Assembly: GCF_036227265.1 (NCBI RefSeq)
Contig: NZ_CP109446.1
Coordinates: 4,101,001-4,165,000 of the forward strand
Direction of reading: 5' to 3'
Length of the DNA: 64,000 nt
DNA from: Streptomyces sp. NBC_01476
Lineage (GTDB): Bacteria > Actinomycetota > Actinomycetes > Streptomycetales > Streptomycetaceae
Numbering within the stretch: position 1 is the stretch's first letter; each line of letters opens with the position of its first letter. The position numbers and the translations under genes are program-made. This document shows, one piece after another, positions 7,946 to 17,510 of the stretch. Below the pieces are notes generated by a model that worked only from the letters and a program-made list of their open reading frames with translations, was not told the DNA's origin and did not search any database.

Positions 7946-9466
7946 TCAGCGCCCGTTGCCGGGGTCGTAGACGCCCTCGGGCGCCTCGGGCCCGCTGCTC
8001 GGTCCGTGCGCCCAGGCCGCGTGCTTGGGCGCCTCATAGGGCGCCGGGCGCAGCACGAACGCGTCAGGGGCGCCGTCCAGCACCCCGCCCGCCGGGTCGT
8101 CCTGTCCGTCCTGCCGCAGCACGTCGTGCTGCGGCAGCAGGATGTCCCGCACCACCAGGGCGCACAGGTAGAGCACGCCGATCAGGTGGACGGCGATGGC
8201 CAGGTGGTACGCGTCGGCGGTCAGCCCGTGCCGCTTGGTCCCGCTGACGTACGCCAGCCGCATCCAGATGCCGAGGAAGTACAGCACCTCCGTGCCCTGC
8301 CAGATCAGCAGGTCCCGCCAGCGCGGCCGGGCCAGCACCGCCAGCGGCAGCAGCCACAGCACGTACTGCGGTGAGTAGACCTTGTTGCTGATCAGCAGCG
8401 CGGCCACCGCCAGGAAGGCGAGCTGGCCGACCCGGGGGCGGCGCGGGGCGTAGAGCGCCAGCCAGGCGATGCCCGCGCAGAGCAGCAGCATCACGGCGGT
8501 GCCGTACGCGTTCACGCCGGAGAGCGGATTGCCGGAGCGCTCCATGATGATCAGCCAGAAGGAGCCGTAGTCGGTGTGCCGCTCCTGGCTGAAGGTGTAG
8601 AACTGCGCCCAGCCGTCGGGTGCCAGCAGCATCACCGGCAGGTTGACCACCAGCCAGGCCACTACGGCGCCGGCCAGTGCGCCGCCCCACTGCCGCATCC
8701 GCCCGGCCCGCAGGCACAGGATGAACAGGGCGGCCAGCAGCAGCACCGGATAGAGCTTGGCCGCGGTGGCCAGGCCGATCAGCACCCCGGCGGGCACCAC
8801 CTTGCCGCGTGACCAGAGCATCAGGCCGGCGGCGGCCAGCGCGACCGCGAACAGGTCCCAGTTGATGGTGGCGGTCAGCGCCAGCGCGGGGGACAGGGCG
8901 ATGAACAGGCCGTCCCAGGGGCGCCGCCGGTTGGTCCGCGCCACGCAGACCACCAGCACCACCGCGCAGATCATCAGCATCGCCGAGTTGACGATCCAGT
9001 AGATCTGCGCGCTGTGCTGCGCCGTGCCGTGCGGGGTGAGCCAGGACGCGACCTCCATGAAGAGGCCGGTGAGCACCGGGTACTCCAGGTAGTGGATGTC
9101 CGGCGAACTGCTCATCGCATCGGGGATGCGGTCGAAGTACGGCACCAGGTCGGCGGCGAAACCGCGCTGCGCGTACAGGTGCGGAATGTCGGAGTAGCAG
9201 GCGTGGATGTACTGGGCGTCGCCGCCCTGGAACCAGCCGCTGGAGTAGCAGGACGCCTTCTGCACCATGCCGAGCGCGAACAGGCCGATCACGACCAGGA
9301 CCATCACCCGCAGCGGATTCCACCAGCGGTGCCCGCCGACGGCGGCCCAGCGCCCGGCCGGGCCGCCGATCAGATCACTGGCCGCGGTGGCCAGGGGGTC
9401 CTCTTCGGTGGGCCGCACGGGGGGCTCTCGCCGGTCGTCCTCTGCACGGTCGTGCACGCTCGTCAT
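7946..9466 (-). CDS. GT87 family membrane glycosyltransferase (DUF2029-like)
   Basis: 506 aa with a polar N-terminus (about 50 residues), 10-12 predicted transmembrane helices and a polar C-terminal tail. WFQGGDAQYIHACYSDIPHLY and IHYLEYPVLTG near residues 80-130 match the polyprenyl-phosphate-mannose-dependent GT87 group used by actinobacteria for extracytoplasmic mannosylation. ATG 9466. It lies 59 bp downstream of the penicillin-binding protein gene on the same strand, an arrangement suggesting joint envelope assembly. Acceptor unknown. Confidence 0.82.
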   Translation of the reverse strand: MTSVHDRAEDDRREPPVRPTEEDPLATAASDLIGGPAGRWAAVGGHRWWNPLRVMVLVVIGLFALGMVQKASCYSSGWFQGGDAQYIHACYSDIPHLYAQRGFAADLVPYFDRIPDAMSSSPDIHYLEYPVLTGLFMEVASWLTPHGTAQHSAQIYWIVNSAMLMICAVVLVVCVARTNRRRPWDGLFIALSPALALTATINWDLFAVALAAAGLMLWSRGKVVPAGVLIGLATAAKLYPVLLLAALFILCLRAGRMRQWGGALAGAVVAWLVVNLPVMLLAPDGWAQFYTFSQERHTDYGSFWLIIMERSGNPLSGVNAYGTAVMLLLCAGIAWLALYAPRRPRVGQLAFLAVAALLISNKVYSPQYVLWLLPLAVLARPRWRDLLIWQGTEVLYFLGIWMRLAYVSGTKRHGLTADAYHLAIAVHLIGVLYLCALVVRDILLPQHDVLRQDGQDDPAGGVLDGAPDAFVLRPAPYEAPKHAAWAHGPSSGPEAPEGVYDPGNGR

Positions 9467-9525
9467 GGCGCCATCCTGCCGTACGTGACTGTGCGGGCGA
9501 GAGCCCCCGTGTCAGTTCTCGGGCG

Positions 9526-12291
9526 TCACCCTCCCGGTTTGGTGGGTCCGCGGCCCGGCTGGGTGTCGGTCGGTGTCGCGGTCGGCGAATCGGTCGGGCT
9601 CGCCGGTGGGGTGGTCGTGCCGCAGCTCTGCCACGGGAAGCAGGGCTGGGTCGGCGTGTCCGAGGGGGTCGGCCCGGTCGGCGGGGTGTCCGTCGGCGTG
9701 GGCGGCGGCGTGGTGGCCGGCGCGGTGGTCGGCGGAGCCGTGGTCGGGGTCGGGGTGGTCGCCGTCGGGGTGGGCGTCGGGCTCGGCACGTTGCCGTAGA
9801 TGACGTCGCCGACCTTCGAGGCCGGCTTGTCGAACGGCAGCTTCGGCTCCGTGGCCAGCGCCGCGTTCATGTAGTCCTTCCAGATCTGCGCGGGGAAGGA
9901 ATTACCGTGGATCTTCGTGACGCCGGCGGTGCCGAACATCGACAGGAACGGGTTGACCTTCACCTTGCCGGTGGCCTTGTCCACGTGCGACTGGTCGTCA
10001 CGCCGGAACATCACGACCGAGGTGGACAGCTGCGGCGTGTAGCCGTCGAACCACGCCGACTTGTTGTCGTCGGTGGTACCGGTCTTGCCCGCCGCGATCC
10101 GGCCGCCGTCCAGCTGCGCGGTGGTACCGGTGCCCTTCTTGACCACGTCGGTGAGCATGCCGGTGATGGTGTCCGAGACCAGCGAGCTGAAGGCCTGCTT
10201 GGACTCGTCCTTGTGCGACCAGAGCGTCGAGCCCTCGTGCACCACGCTCTTCACCGAGAACGGGTCGTTCTGCACGCCGTGGTTGTCGAACGTCGCGTAG
10301 GCGTCGGCCATCCGGATCGCGCTGGGCGAGGAGGTACCGATGGAGTACGTGACGCTGTTCTTGTAGTCGAGCAGGCCGTTGGAGGCGTCCGCGACCAGTC
10401 CTGCCTTGATGGCGGCCTCGTGCACCAGGTCGGTGCCGACGTCCTGGCCGAGCTGGACGTACGGGGAGTTGAGCGAGTCGTCGAGCGCCGTGCGGAGGGT
10501 GACCTTGGGGACGCTCTCCCCGTCGTCGTTGGGCTGGCGCCACTGGATCTTCTGGCCCTTGTCGTCCAGTCCCTCCCATGGCTTGCCGGTGTAGTCGTTG
10601 ATCAGCTGGTTGTCCTTGCCGCTGAACCAGCTGTCCGGGGAGACGACCGTCCGCTCGTCGTCGCTCTGGACCGGTCCCTTCTTCGGATCCCGGATGCCGT
10701 GGGTCATCGCGGCCGCCAGGACGAAGGGCTTGAAGGTCGAACCGACCTGCGCGCCGGTCTCGTCTGCGTTGTTGGTGAAGTGCTTGGTGGCGTCCTCACC
10801 GCCGTAGATGGCGAGGATCGCGCCGTTCTTCGGGTTGAGCGAGGCGCCACCGAACTGGACGAACTGGTCCATGTCCTCGCCGTCGGCGTTCTTGTGCGCT
10901 CCGCCGGGTTTGATGTTGGCGTCGCGGACCTTCTTGACCGCTGCGGTCAGCGCGTCCACCTTCGGTTTCTGGAAGGTGGTGTGGATCTCGTAGCCGCCCT
11001 GGTTGAGCTGGTCCTGGGTGAGCACCTTCTTGTTGATCAGGTACTGATTGGCCAGCGTCACCATGTAGCCGATCTGCCCGGCCATCTGCGCGTTCTGCTT
11101 CTGCGGCAGCGGCATCGGGTACTTGGTGTACTTCGCCCGGTCCTCGGGCGACATCCGCTTGTTCTTGACTTCCTGGTCCAGGATCCAGGACCAGCGCTCC
11201 TGCGAGTTCTGCAGGTTGCTCGCCGCGGTGGCGCTGGGGTCGATCCCGGGGTTGCCCGCCGGGTCGAAGTACGTCGGGCCCTTGAGCAGTGCGGCGAGGA
11301 CGGCGCACTGGCTGGGGTTGAGCTTCGCCGCGTCGACGCCGTAGTACGTACGGGCCGCCGCCTGGATGCCGTAGGCGCCGCGCCCGAAGTACGAGGTGTT
11401 GAGGTACCCCGCCATGATCTCGGACTTCTTCATGGTCGCGCCGACCTTTATGGAGATGAAGAGTTCCTTGAACTTGCGGGTGAAGGTCTGCTGCTGGTTG
11501 AGCCGGGTGTTCTTGACGTACTGCTGGGTGATGGTCGAGCCGCCCTGCGTCTCGCCGCCCTTGGCCATGTTGAACAGCGCGCGCCCGATACCCATCGGGT
11601 CGACGCCCCGGTCGGTCTCGAAGGTCTTGTTCTCCGCCGAGATGACCGCGTCCTGCATCGCCTTCGGGATGGCGTCGATGCTGATGATCTGGCGGTTGAC
11701 ATCACCGCCGGTGGCGATCATCTGGTGGCCGTCGTCCCAGAGGTAGACGTTGTTCTGCGCCGTGGCGGCGAGATTGACGTCCGGGACCCCGACCATGGCG
11801 TAGGCGATGCCGACCAGGCCGAGGAGGGTGCCGGCGAAGCCGATGAACACCGCGGTCACCTGCCGCCATGACGGCATCCACCGGCGCCAGCCGTCCTTGC
11901 CGTAGCGCGGGTAGTCGATGAACCGTTTCTTGGCCGGCCGCCGGCCGGGGGCGCGGCCGCCACGGCCCGCCGGGCCGCCGGGACCCCCGGGGCCGCTGCC
12001 CGCGCCGCCCTTGCGCCGGGCGGCCCGGCCGCCCTGTGCGGCGCGGCGGGCGGCGGCGCGGCCCTGGTACGGCTGCTGGTCTTCACCGCGCGGGGGACCG
12101 CCGGCGCTGGGTCCGCCGGCCGGGCCGCCGGAGGCGTGGCCGGCGGGCGGCTGCCCGCCCGGCGCGGGGCCTCCTGCGGCTCGCCGCCCGCCGGACGGCG
12201 GGGGCGTCGGCTGCTGCCCTCCGCGTCGGGCGGCAGCCCGGCCGCCCGGGGGCGGCGATGACTGCGGCAGCTTGCGACGGTGCTCGCTCAT
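9526..12291 (-). CDS. class A penicillin-binding protein (transglycosylase/transpeptidase)
   Basis: Bifunctional peptidoglycan synthase of 921 aa. Order: a disordered Pro/Gly/Arg-rich cytoplasmic region (1-130), one membrane anchor near residues 145-168, and a GT51 transglycosylase (GGSTITQQYVKN near 245). The transpeptidase domain follows with GSTFK (about 519), SLN (about 605) and KTGTT (about 735). A Thr/Pro-rich external tail of about 80 residues ends the protein. All three penicillin-binding motifs are intact. The first catalytic motif reads ENKTFETDRGVD rather than EDxxF. The GT87 gene lies downstream. Confidence 0.96.
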   Translation of the reverse strand: MSEHRRKLPQSSPPPGGRAAARRGGQQPTPPPSGGRRAAGGPAPGGQPPAGHASGGPAGGPSAGGPPRGEDQQPYQGRAAARRAAQGGRAARRKGGAGSGPGGPGGPAGRGGRAPGRRPAKKRFIDYPRYGKDGWRRWMPSWRQVTAVFIGFAGTLLGLVGIAYAMVGVPDVNLAATAQNNVYLWDDGHQMIATGGDVNRQIISIDAIPKAMQDAVISAENKTFETDRGVDPMGIGRALFNMAKGGETQGGSTITQQYVKNTRLNQQQTFTRKFKELFISIKVGATMKKSEIMAGYLNTSYFGRGAYGIQAAARTYYGVDAAKLNPSQCAVLAALLKGPTYFDPAGNPGIDPSATAASNLQNSQERWSWILDQEVKNKRMSPEDRAKYTKYPMPLPQKQNAQMAGQIGYMVTLANQYLINKKVLTQDQLNQGGYEIHTTFQKPKVDALTAAVKKVRDANIKPGGAHKNADGEDMDQFVQFGGASLNPKNGAILAIYGGEDATKHFTNNADETGAQVGSTFKPFVLAAAMTHGIRDPKKGPVQSDDERTVVSPDSWFSGKDNQLINDYTGKPWEGLDDKGQKIQWRQPNDDGESVPKVTLRTALDDSLNSPYVQLGQDVGTDLVHEAAIKAGLVADASNGLLDYKNSVTYSIGTSSPSAIRMADAYATFDNHGVQNDPFSVKSVVHEGSTLWSHKDESKQAFSSLVSDTITGMLTDVVKKGTGTTAQLDGGRIAAGKTGTTDDNKSAWFDGYTPQLSTSVVMFRRDDQSHVDKATGKVKVNPFLSMFGTAGVTKIHGNSFPAQIWKDYMNAALATEPKLPFDKPASKVGDVIYGNVPSPTPTPTATTPTPTTAPPTTAPATTPPPTPTDTPPTGPTPSDTPTQPCFPWQSCGTTTPPASPTDSPTATPTDTQPGRGPTKPGG

Positions 12292-12545
12292 GAACAGCTA
12301 CTCCTCGACAGGCGGGGTCGCCTGAAGGCAACGATGACATTCGGGTCGGTCCCCCTGCGTGCGACTGAGTCGGGTCGCACCGCACCGAGGATCAAGACGC
12401 ATGCCGGCGTCACGGGGTTCCCGGTGCTTCGCATGCCGAACAGAGTACGCACGACCAAAAGGCGCTCGACACGAACGATCAACGCATAACGGGCGGTTGA
12501 CAGCCCACACATCCCCCGATGTGACACCGGTCACCGCCGCGCGCC
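12292..12545. other. gene-free spacer between the PBP and padR genes
   Basis: Divergent intergenic region. I see no convincing promoter for the PBP gene and no coding signal; the right part leads into the padR promoter. TTGACA at about 12498 has no matching -10. Confidence 0.5.
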
Positions 12546-12599
12546 TTGCATGATGTGTCGGGCCGTTCTATCGTCTCGATGTATCGACTCGATACATCG
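12546..12599 (+). promoter_or_regulatory. padR promoter with a perfect PadR-type operator
   Basis: TTGCAT (12546-12551) and TATCGT (12569-12574) with a 17-bp spacer form a vegetative-type promoter. Overlapping the expected start at about 12581 is a palindrome at 12577-12599, arms CGATGTATCGA and TCGATACATCG around one C. It contains the ATGT...ACAT signature of PadR operators. This implies autorepression. Confidence 0.75.
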
Positions 12600-12680
12600 G
12601 GTCGAGACAGTGAGAACACGGTAGCCGGACCGGGACGAGCCGCGGCACGCGGATCGGTACGCGGACGAGGGGACGAGGGA

Positions 12681-13322
12681 TTGAGCAAGCGCTCCGGAAT
12701 CCTCGAGTTCGCGATTCTCGGACTGCTTCGGGAGTCCCCGATGCACGGCTACGAGCTGCGCAAGCGGCTCAATACCTCGCTCGGGGTGTTCCGCGCCTTC
12801 AGTTACGGGACTCTGTATCCCTGCCTGAAGACGCTGGTCGCCCAGGGATGGCTGATCGAGGAGACGGCTGCGGACAGCGATCCGCTCGCCGCGCCCCTGG
12901 CCGGCCGCCGGGCGAAGATCGTCTACCGGCTGACGGCCGCGGGCAAGGAGCACTTCGAAGAGCTCCTCGCCCACTCCGGTCCCGACGCCTGGGAGGACGA
13001 ACACTTCGCCGCTCGTTTTGCCTTCTTCGGCCAGACGTCGAAAGACGTCAGGATGCGCGTCCTGGAAGGACGGCGCAGCCGTCTGGAGGAGCGTCTGGAG
13101 AAGATGCGCGCCTCTTTGGCGCGCACCCGTGAGCGGCTCGACGACTACACGCTCGAGCTGCAGCGGCACGGCATGGAATCGGTGGAGCGCGAGGTCCGCT
13201 GGCTCAACGAGCTGATCGAGACCGAGCGGACCGGCCGCGTCGAGCAGCCGGCCGCCGAGCAGGACCACGACCACAACAACCAAGAGAACGGCGGCCGACC
13301 CGGAGACCGGGGAACCGCGTGA
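12681..13322 (+). CDS. PadR family transcriptional regulator
   Basis: 213 aa. The N-terminal winged helix is clear: [20 protein letters not shown], then [20 protein letters not shown] and [17 protein letters not shown] long C-terminal helical dimerisation arm follows. TTG 12681 is selected because the protein family begins there and GAGGGA precedes it; in-frame ATGs at 12546 and 12579 would add a non-conserved extension. It overlaps the GTG of the inositol-phosphate synthase frame by 4 bp, so the two are co-transcribed and the regulator probably controls inositol synthesis as well as itself. Confidence 0.88.
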   Translation: MSKRSGILEFAILGLLRESPMHGYELRKRLNTSLGVFRAFSYGTLYPCLKTLVAQGWLIEETAADSDPLAAPLAGRRAKIVYRLTAAGKEHFEELLAHSGPDAWEDEHFAARFAFFGQTSKDVRMRVLEGRRSRLEERLEKMRASLARTRERLDDYTLELQRHGMESVEREVRWLNELIETERTGRVEQPAAEQDHDHNNQENGGRPGDRGTA

Positions 13323-13345
13323 CGATTACACAGGGAGCAACCGGT

Positions 13346-14428
13346 ATGGGTTCGGTTCGCGTAGCCATCGTTGGCGTAGGCAACTGCGCCTCGTCGCTGG
13401 TGCAGGGTGTCGAGTACTACAAGGACGCCGACCCGGACGGCAGGGTGCCTGGGCTCATGCACGTGCAGTTCGGCGAATACCACGTGCGTGACGTCGAGTT
13501 CGTGGCCGCCTTCGATGTCGACGCGAAGAAGGTCGGCCTCGACCTCGCGGACGCCATCGGCGCCAGCGAGAACAACACGATCAAGATCACCGACGTCCCG
13601 CAGACCGGTATCACCGTGCAGCGTGGCACCACCCTCGACGGGCTCGGCAAGTACTACCGCGAGACCATCGAGGAGTCCGCCGAGACCCCGGTCGACGTGG
13701 TCCAGGTCCTCAAGGACCGCGAGGTCGACGTTCTGGTCTGCTACCTGCCGGTCGGCTCCGAGGACGCGGCGAAGTTCTACGCGCAGTGCGCCATCGACGC
13801 CAAGGTCGCCTTCGTCAACGCCCTTCCGGTCTTCATCGCCGGTACCAAGGAGTGGGCGGACAAGTTCACCGAGGCCGGTGTGCCGATCGTCGGTGACGAC
13901 ATCAAGTCCCAGGTGGGCGCGACCATCACGCACCGCGTGCTGGCCAAGCTCTTCGAGGACCGCGGTGTGGTCCTGGAGCGCACCATGCAGCTGAACGTCG
14001 GCGGCAACATGGACTTCAAGAACATGCTGGAGCGCGAGCGCCTGGAGTCGAAGAAGATCTCCAAGACGCAGGCCGTCACCTCGCAGATCCCGGACCGGGA
14101 CCTCGGCGCCAAGAACGTGCACATCGGCCCGTCCGACTACGTCCAGTGGCTCGACGACCGCAAGTGGGCGTACGTCCGCCTTGAGGGCCGCGCCTTCGGT
14201 GACGTCCCGCTGAACCTGGAGTACAAGCTGGAGGTCTGGGACTCCCCGAACTCCGCGGGTGTCATCATCGACGCGGTGCGCGCCGCGAAGATCGCCAAGG
14301 ACCGCGGCATCGGCGGCCCGATCCTCTCCGCGTCCTCGTACTTCATGAAGTCCCCGCCGGTGCAGTACTACGACGACGAGGCCCGCGACAACGTGGAGAA
14401 GTTCATCCGCGGCGAGGTCGAGCGCTGA
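13346..14428 (+). CDS. ino1: inositol-3-phosphate synthase
   Basis: NAD-dependent conversion of glucose 6-phosphate to inositol 3-phosphate, the first step to phosphatidylinositol and mycothiol in actinobacteria. The Rossmann motif [16 protein letters not shown] starts at residue 5; the C-terminal block [20 protein letters not shown] is typical. Length is 360 aa from ATG 13346, which has GGGAG 10 bp upstream. GTG 13319, overlapping padR, would add 9 residues. A strong terminator follows. Confidence 0.95.
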   Translation: MGSVRVAIVGVGNCASSLVQGVEYYKDADPDGRVPGLMHVQFGEYHVRDVEFVAAFDVDAKKVGLDLADAIGASENNTIKITDVPQTGITVQRGTTLDGLGKYYRETIEESAETPVDVVQVLKDREVDVLVCYLPVGSEDAAKFYAQCAIDAKVAFVNALPVFIAGTKEWADKFTEAGVPIVGDDIKSQVGATITHRVLAKLFEDRGVVLERTMQLNVGGNMDFKNMLERERLESKKISKTQAVTSQIPDRDLGAKNVHIGPSDYVQWLDDRKWAYVRLEGRAFGDVPLNLEYKLEVWDSPNSAGVIIDAVRAAKIAKDRGIGGPILSASSYFMKSPPVQYYDDEARDNVEKFIRGEVER

Positions 14429-14451
14429 TCTGCCGGCTTCGGCTGATGTGA

Positions 14452-14480
14452 AAGGCCCCGGGGCGTGCCCCCGGGGCCTT
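14452..14480 (+). terminator. terminator after ino1
   Basis: Perfect 12-bp arms AAGGCCCCGGGG and CCCCGGGGCCTT around a 5-nt loop, no long T-run, typical of streptomycete hairpin terminators. Confidence 0.8.
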
Positions 14481-14512
14481 CGCTGTGCGGGCGGCCGTGT
14501 GAAGCTGTCCCC

Positions 14513-15931
14513 ATGTCCGCCCCGCGCGATCTCCGCGTGCTGCTGAAGCTGCCCGACTTCCGGCGGCTGCTGGTGGTACGCCTGCTGTCCCAGCTCTCCG
14601 ACGGCGTCTTCCAGGTCGCGCTCGCCGCCTATGTGGTCTTCTCCCCGGAGAAGCAGACCTCACCGGGTGCGGTGGCCTCCGCCATGGCCGTCCTGCTGCT
14701 GCCGTACTCGCTCTTCGGGCCGTTCACCGGCGTACTGCTCGACCGCTGGCGGCGCCGGCAGGTGCTGCTGCACTGCAATCTGCTGCGGGCGGTGCTCTCC
14801 TGCGGGACCGCCGTCCTGATTCTGCTGCACGTGCCGGACTGGCTCTTCTACCTCTCCGCGCTCTCGGTCACCGGCGTCAACCGCTTCGTACTGGCCGGCC
14901 TGTCGGCCGCGCTGCCCCGGGTGGTGGACGCCGAACGGCTGGTGACGGCGAACTCGCTGGCGCCCACCGCCGGGACCCTGGCGGCCACCGTCGGCGGCGG
15001 CGCGGCCTTCGTGGTGCACCTCTTCCTCCCGCAGGGCGCCGGCGCCGACGCGGCCACCGTGCTGCTGGGGGCACTGCTCTATCTGTCCGCCGGGCTGTCC
15101 GCACTCGCCCTCGGGCGCGATCTGCTCGGCCCCGACCTGACCGGCGACGGCCCCCGGATCGGCGCCGCCCTCGCCTCCACCGCCCGCGGTCTCGCCGAGG
15201 GCCTGGCACACCTCAGGCAGCGCCCCGCCGCCCGCCGGGCGCTGACCGCGATGACCGCGATGCGCTTCTGCTACGGCGCGCTGACCGTGACGCTGCTGAT
15301 GCTCTGCCGCTACGCCTGGTCCGACCCCGCGGACAGTGACGCCGGGCTGGCGCTGCTGGGCCTCGCGGTCGGTATCTCGGCGGCCGGCTTCTTCGTGGCC
15401 GCGATCGTCACGCCATGGGCCACCGTTCCATTCGGCACGGCCGGCTGGATCGCGGGCTGCTCGGCCGCTTCCGCGGTACTGCTGCCGCTGCTCGCCCTGA
15501 GCTTCACCACCGCGCCGATGATGGTGGCGGCCTTCGCCCTCGGCGTCACCACCCAGGGCGCCAAGATCGCCACCGACACCGTCGTCCAGACCCGCACCGA
15601 CGACGCCTATCGGGGTCGGATCTTCTCGCTCTACGACGTCGCCTTCAATGTGGCCTTCGTCGGCGCCGCCGCGGTCTCCGCCCTGGTGCTGCCGGCGGAC
15701 GGCCGCTCCTCAGGGCTGATCATCGCGCTGACCCTGATCTACGCGGCGGTCGCGGTGAGCCTGCGCCGGGGCGATGTTCCACGTGGAACATCGCCCCGTG
15801 GAACCCACGAGGCCGGCACCCGTTCCCCGCGCGGGGCCCCGGCGCGGGGAACGGCGAGCCGTGGAACGGGGGCCGATGTTCCACGTGGAACATCGGCCGG
15901 GTTCAGTGCTGAGCCGCCCACCATTCCTTGA
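14513..15931 (+). CDS. MFS transporter with a parS-encoded C-terminal tail
   Basis: About 472 aa; 12 hydrophobic segments after the cytoplasmic start MSAPRDLRVLLKLPDFRRLL, with the MFS loop motif LLDRWRRRQVLL near residue 75. The membrane part ends at about residue 418 (LTLIYAAVAVSLRR). A polar tail of about 55 residues follows, in which DVPRGTS occurs twice because two parS palindromes are read through in this frame. The stop overlaps the 3' end of the convergent CCA gene by 29 bp. ATG 14513 is chosen as the family start. Substrate unknown. Confidence 0.85.
   Translation: MSAPRDLRVLLKLPDFRRLLVVRLLSQLSDGVFQVALAAYVVFSPEKQTSPGAVASAMAVLLLPYSLFGPFTGVLLDRWRRRQVLLHCNLLRAVLSCGTAVLILLHVPDWLFYLSALSVTGVNRFVLAGLSAALPRVVDAERLVTANSLAPTAGTLAATVGGGAAFVVHLFLPQGAGADAATVLLGALLYLSAGLSALALGRDLLGPDLTGDGPRIGAALASTARGLAEGLAHLRQRPAARRALTAMTAMRFCYGALTVTLLMLCRYAWSDPADSDAGLALLGLAVGISAAGFFVAAIVTPWATVPFGTAGWIAGCSAASAVLLPLLALSFTTAPMMVAAFALGVTTQGAKIATDTVVQTRTDDAYRGRIFSLYDVAFNVAFVGAAAVSALVLPADGRSSGLIIALTLIYAAVAVSLRRGDVPRGTSPRGTHEAGTRSPRGAPARGTASRGTGADVPRGTSAGFSAEPPTIP
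15768..15797. promoter_or_regulatory. parS: parS-like site inside a 30-bp perfect palindrome
   Basis: Core GTTCCACGTGGAAC at 15776-15789; the symmetry extends 8 bp on each side (GGGGCGAT/ATCGCCCC). It lies within the 3' end of the MFS gene. Confidence 0.82.
15821..15853. repeat. inverted repeat between two parS palindromes
   Basis: Arms CGTTCCCCGCGC (15821-15832) and GCGCGGGGAACG (15842-15853) around a 9-nt loop. With the flanking parS palindromes it makes three consecutive hairpins at the convergent MFS/CCA junction, which may act as a bidirectional terminator. Confidence 0.65.
15871..15898. promoter_or_regulatory. parS: parS-like site inside a 28-bp perfect palindrome
   Basis: Core GTTCCACGTGGAAC at 15878-15891, extended by GGCCGAT/ATCGGCC. 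It is 102 bp from the previous site, centre to centre, and lies just before the CCA gene stop. Confidence 0.82.
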
Positions 15932-17348
15932 GCGCGGCGACCGCGCCCTCCTCGCCCAGCGGGCCGTTCTCCAGCCGGAGCTCCAGCAGATGCCCGTACG
16001 CCTTGCCGACCAGCGGGCCCGGCGGGACGCCCAGGATCTCCATGATCTGGTTGCCGTCCAGATCCGGGCGGATGGCGTCCAGCTCCTCGCGCTGCTGGAG
16101 ATCGGCGATCCGCGCCTCCAGTGCGTCGTAGGTACGTGACAGCGCCGCGGCCTTCCGCTTGTTGCGGGTCGTGCAGTCCGAGCGGGTGAGCTTGTGCAGC
16201 CGCTCCAGCAGCGGGCCGGCGTCCCGGACATAGCGGCGGACCGCGGAGTCGGTCCATTCGCCGCTGCCGTAACCGTGGAACCGCAGATGGAGCTCGACCA
16301 GCCGGGAGACGTCCTTGATCTGGTCGTTGGGGTACTTCAGCGCGGTCATCCGGGCCTTGGTGAGCTTGGCGCCCACCATTTCGTGGTGGTGGAAGGAGAC
16401 CCGGCCGTCCGGCTCGAAGCGCCGGGTCTTCGGCTTGCCGATGTCGTGCAGCAGCGCGGCCAGCCGCAGGATCAGGTCCGGGCCGTCCGTCTCCAGGTCG
16501 ATCGCCTGCTCCAGCACGGTGAGGCTGTGCTCGTAGACGTCCTTGTGCTGGATGTGCTCGTCGCGCTCCAGCCGGAGCGCCGGCAGCTCGGGCAGCACCC
16601 GCTCGGCGAGCCCGGTGTCGACCAGCAGCCGCAGTCCCTTGACCGGGTGGTCGGAGAGGAGCAGCTTGTTGAGCTCGTCCCTGACCCGCTCGGCCGAGAC
16701 GATCCCGATCCGGTCGGCCATCTCCGTCATCGCGGCCACCACCTCGGGCGCGACCTCGAAGTCGAGCTGCGCGGCGAAACGGGCGGCCCGCAGCATCCGC
16801 AGGGGGTCGTCGGAGAAGGACGCCTCGGGGGTGCCGGGGGTGCGCAGGGTACGGGCCGCCAGGTCGTCCAGGCCGCCGTAGGGGTCGATGAAGTCGGAGC
16901 CGGGCAGCGCGACCGCCATCGCGTTTACCGTGAAGTCACGGCGGACCAGATCGTCCTCAATCGTGTCGCCGTAGGACACCTCGGGCTTGCGGGACGTCCG
17001 GTCGTACGCCTCGGAGCGGTAGGTGGTGACCTCCACCTGGAAGCTCTTCACCGCGTCGGTCCCCGGCCCGGGCACGTCCTTGCGCGCGCCGACAGTGCCG
17101 AAGGCGATGCCGACCTCCCACACCGCGTCCGCCCAGGGCCGAAGGATCTTCAGCACCTGTTCGGGCCGGGCGTCGGTAGTGAAGTCGAGGTCATGACCGA
17201 GGCGGCCCAGCAGGGTGTCCCGCACCGATCCGCCGACGAGGGCGAGCCGGAATCCGGCATCGTGGAAGAGCCGGCCGAGTTCCTCGGCCACGGGCTCGAC
17301 CCGGTGGCGGGGCGCTTGCGTCTGGGCGGCATTGTTGGCATTCGGCAC
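15903..17348 (-). CDS. cca: CCA tRNA nucleotidyltransferase (poly(A) polymerase family)
   Basis: Adds or repairs the 3' CCA of tRNAs. The nucleotidyltransferase motif ALVGGSVRDTLLGR precedes LDFTTDARPEQVLKI near residue 50; LRTPGTPEASFSDDPLRMLR is the neck region, and an HD domain shows LLHDIGKPKTR near residue 290. Length 481 aa. GTG 17348 (VPNANNAAQ) matches the usual family start and lacks a ribosome site, hinting at a leaderless message; a longer frame to 17408 is unlikely. It heads the conserved block with the DUF6049 and MurJ genes on the other strand. Confidence 0.95.
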   Translation of the reverse strand: MPNANNAAQTQAPRHRVEPVAEELGRLFHDAGFRLALVGGSVRDTLLGRLGHDLDFTTDARPEQVLKILRPWADAVWEVGIAFGTVGARKDVPGPGTDAVKSFQVEVTTYRSEAYDRTSRKPEVSYGDTIEDDLVRRDFTVNAMAVALPGSDFIDPYGGLDDLAARTLRTPGTPEASFSDDPLRMLRAARFAAQLDFEVAPEVVAAMTEMADRIGIVSAERVRDELNKLLLSDHPVKGLRLLVDTGLAERVLPELPALRLERDEHIQHKDVYEHSLTVLEQAIDLETDGPDLILRLAALLHDIGKPKTRRFEPDGRVSFHHHEMVGAKLTKARMTALKYPNDQIKDVSRLVELHLRFHGYGSGEWTDSAVRRYVRDAGPLLERLHKLTRSDCTTRNKRKAAALSRTYDALEARIADLQQREELDAIRPDLDGNQIMEILGVPPGPLVGKAYGHLLELRLENGPLGEEGAVAALKEWWAAQH

Positions 17349-17510
17349 AACGTAAAAGGGTACGGGTCCGCGGCACCCGCCGGCTCCCGGGTTTCCCTCC
17401 GGCCGCATGCTGGACGCCGCAGCACTCCGACACAGCGCGGATCGTTAACATGCCAGCACGCACATCCGATGAACGAGCACGACCGATGACGACGAGGGAC
17501 GGGCGAACGC

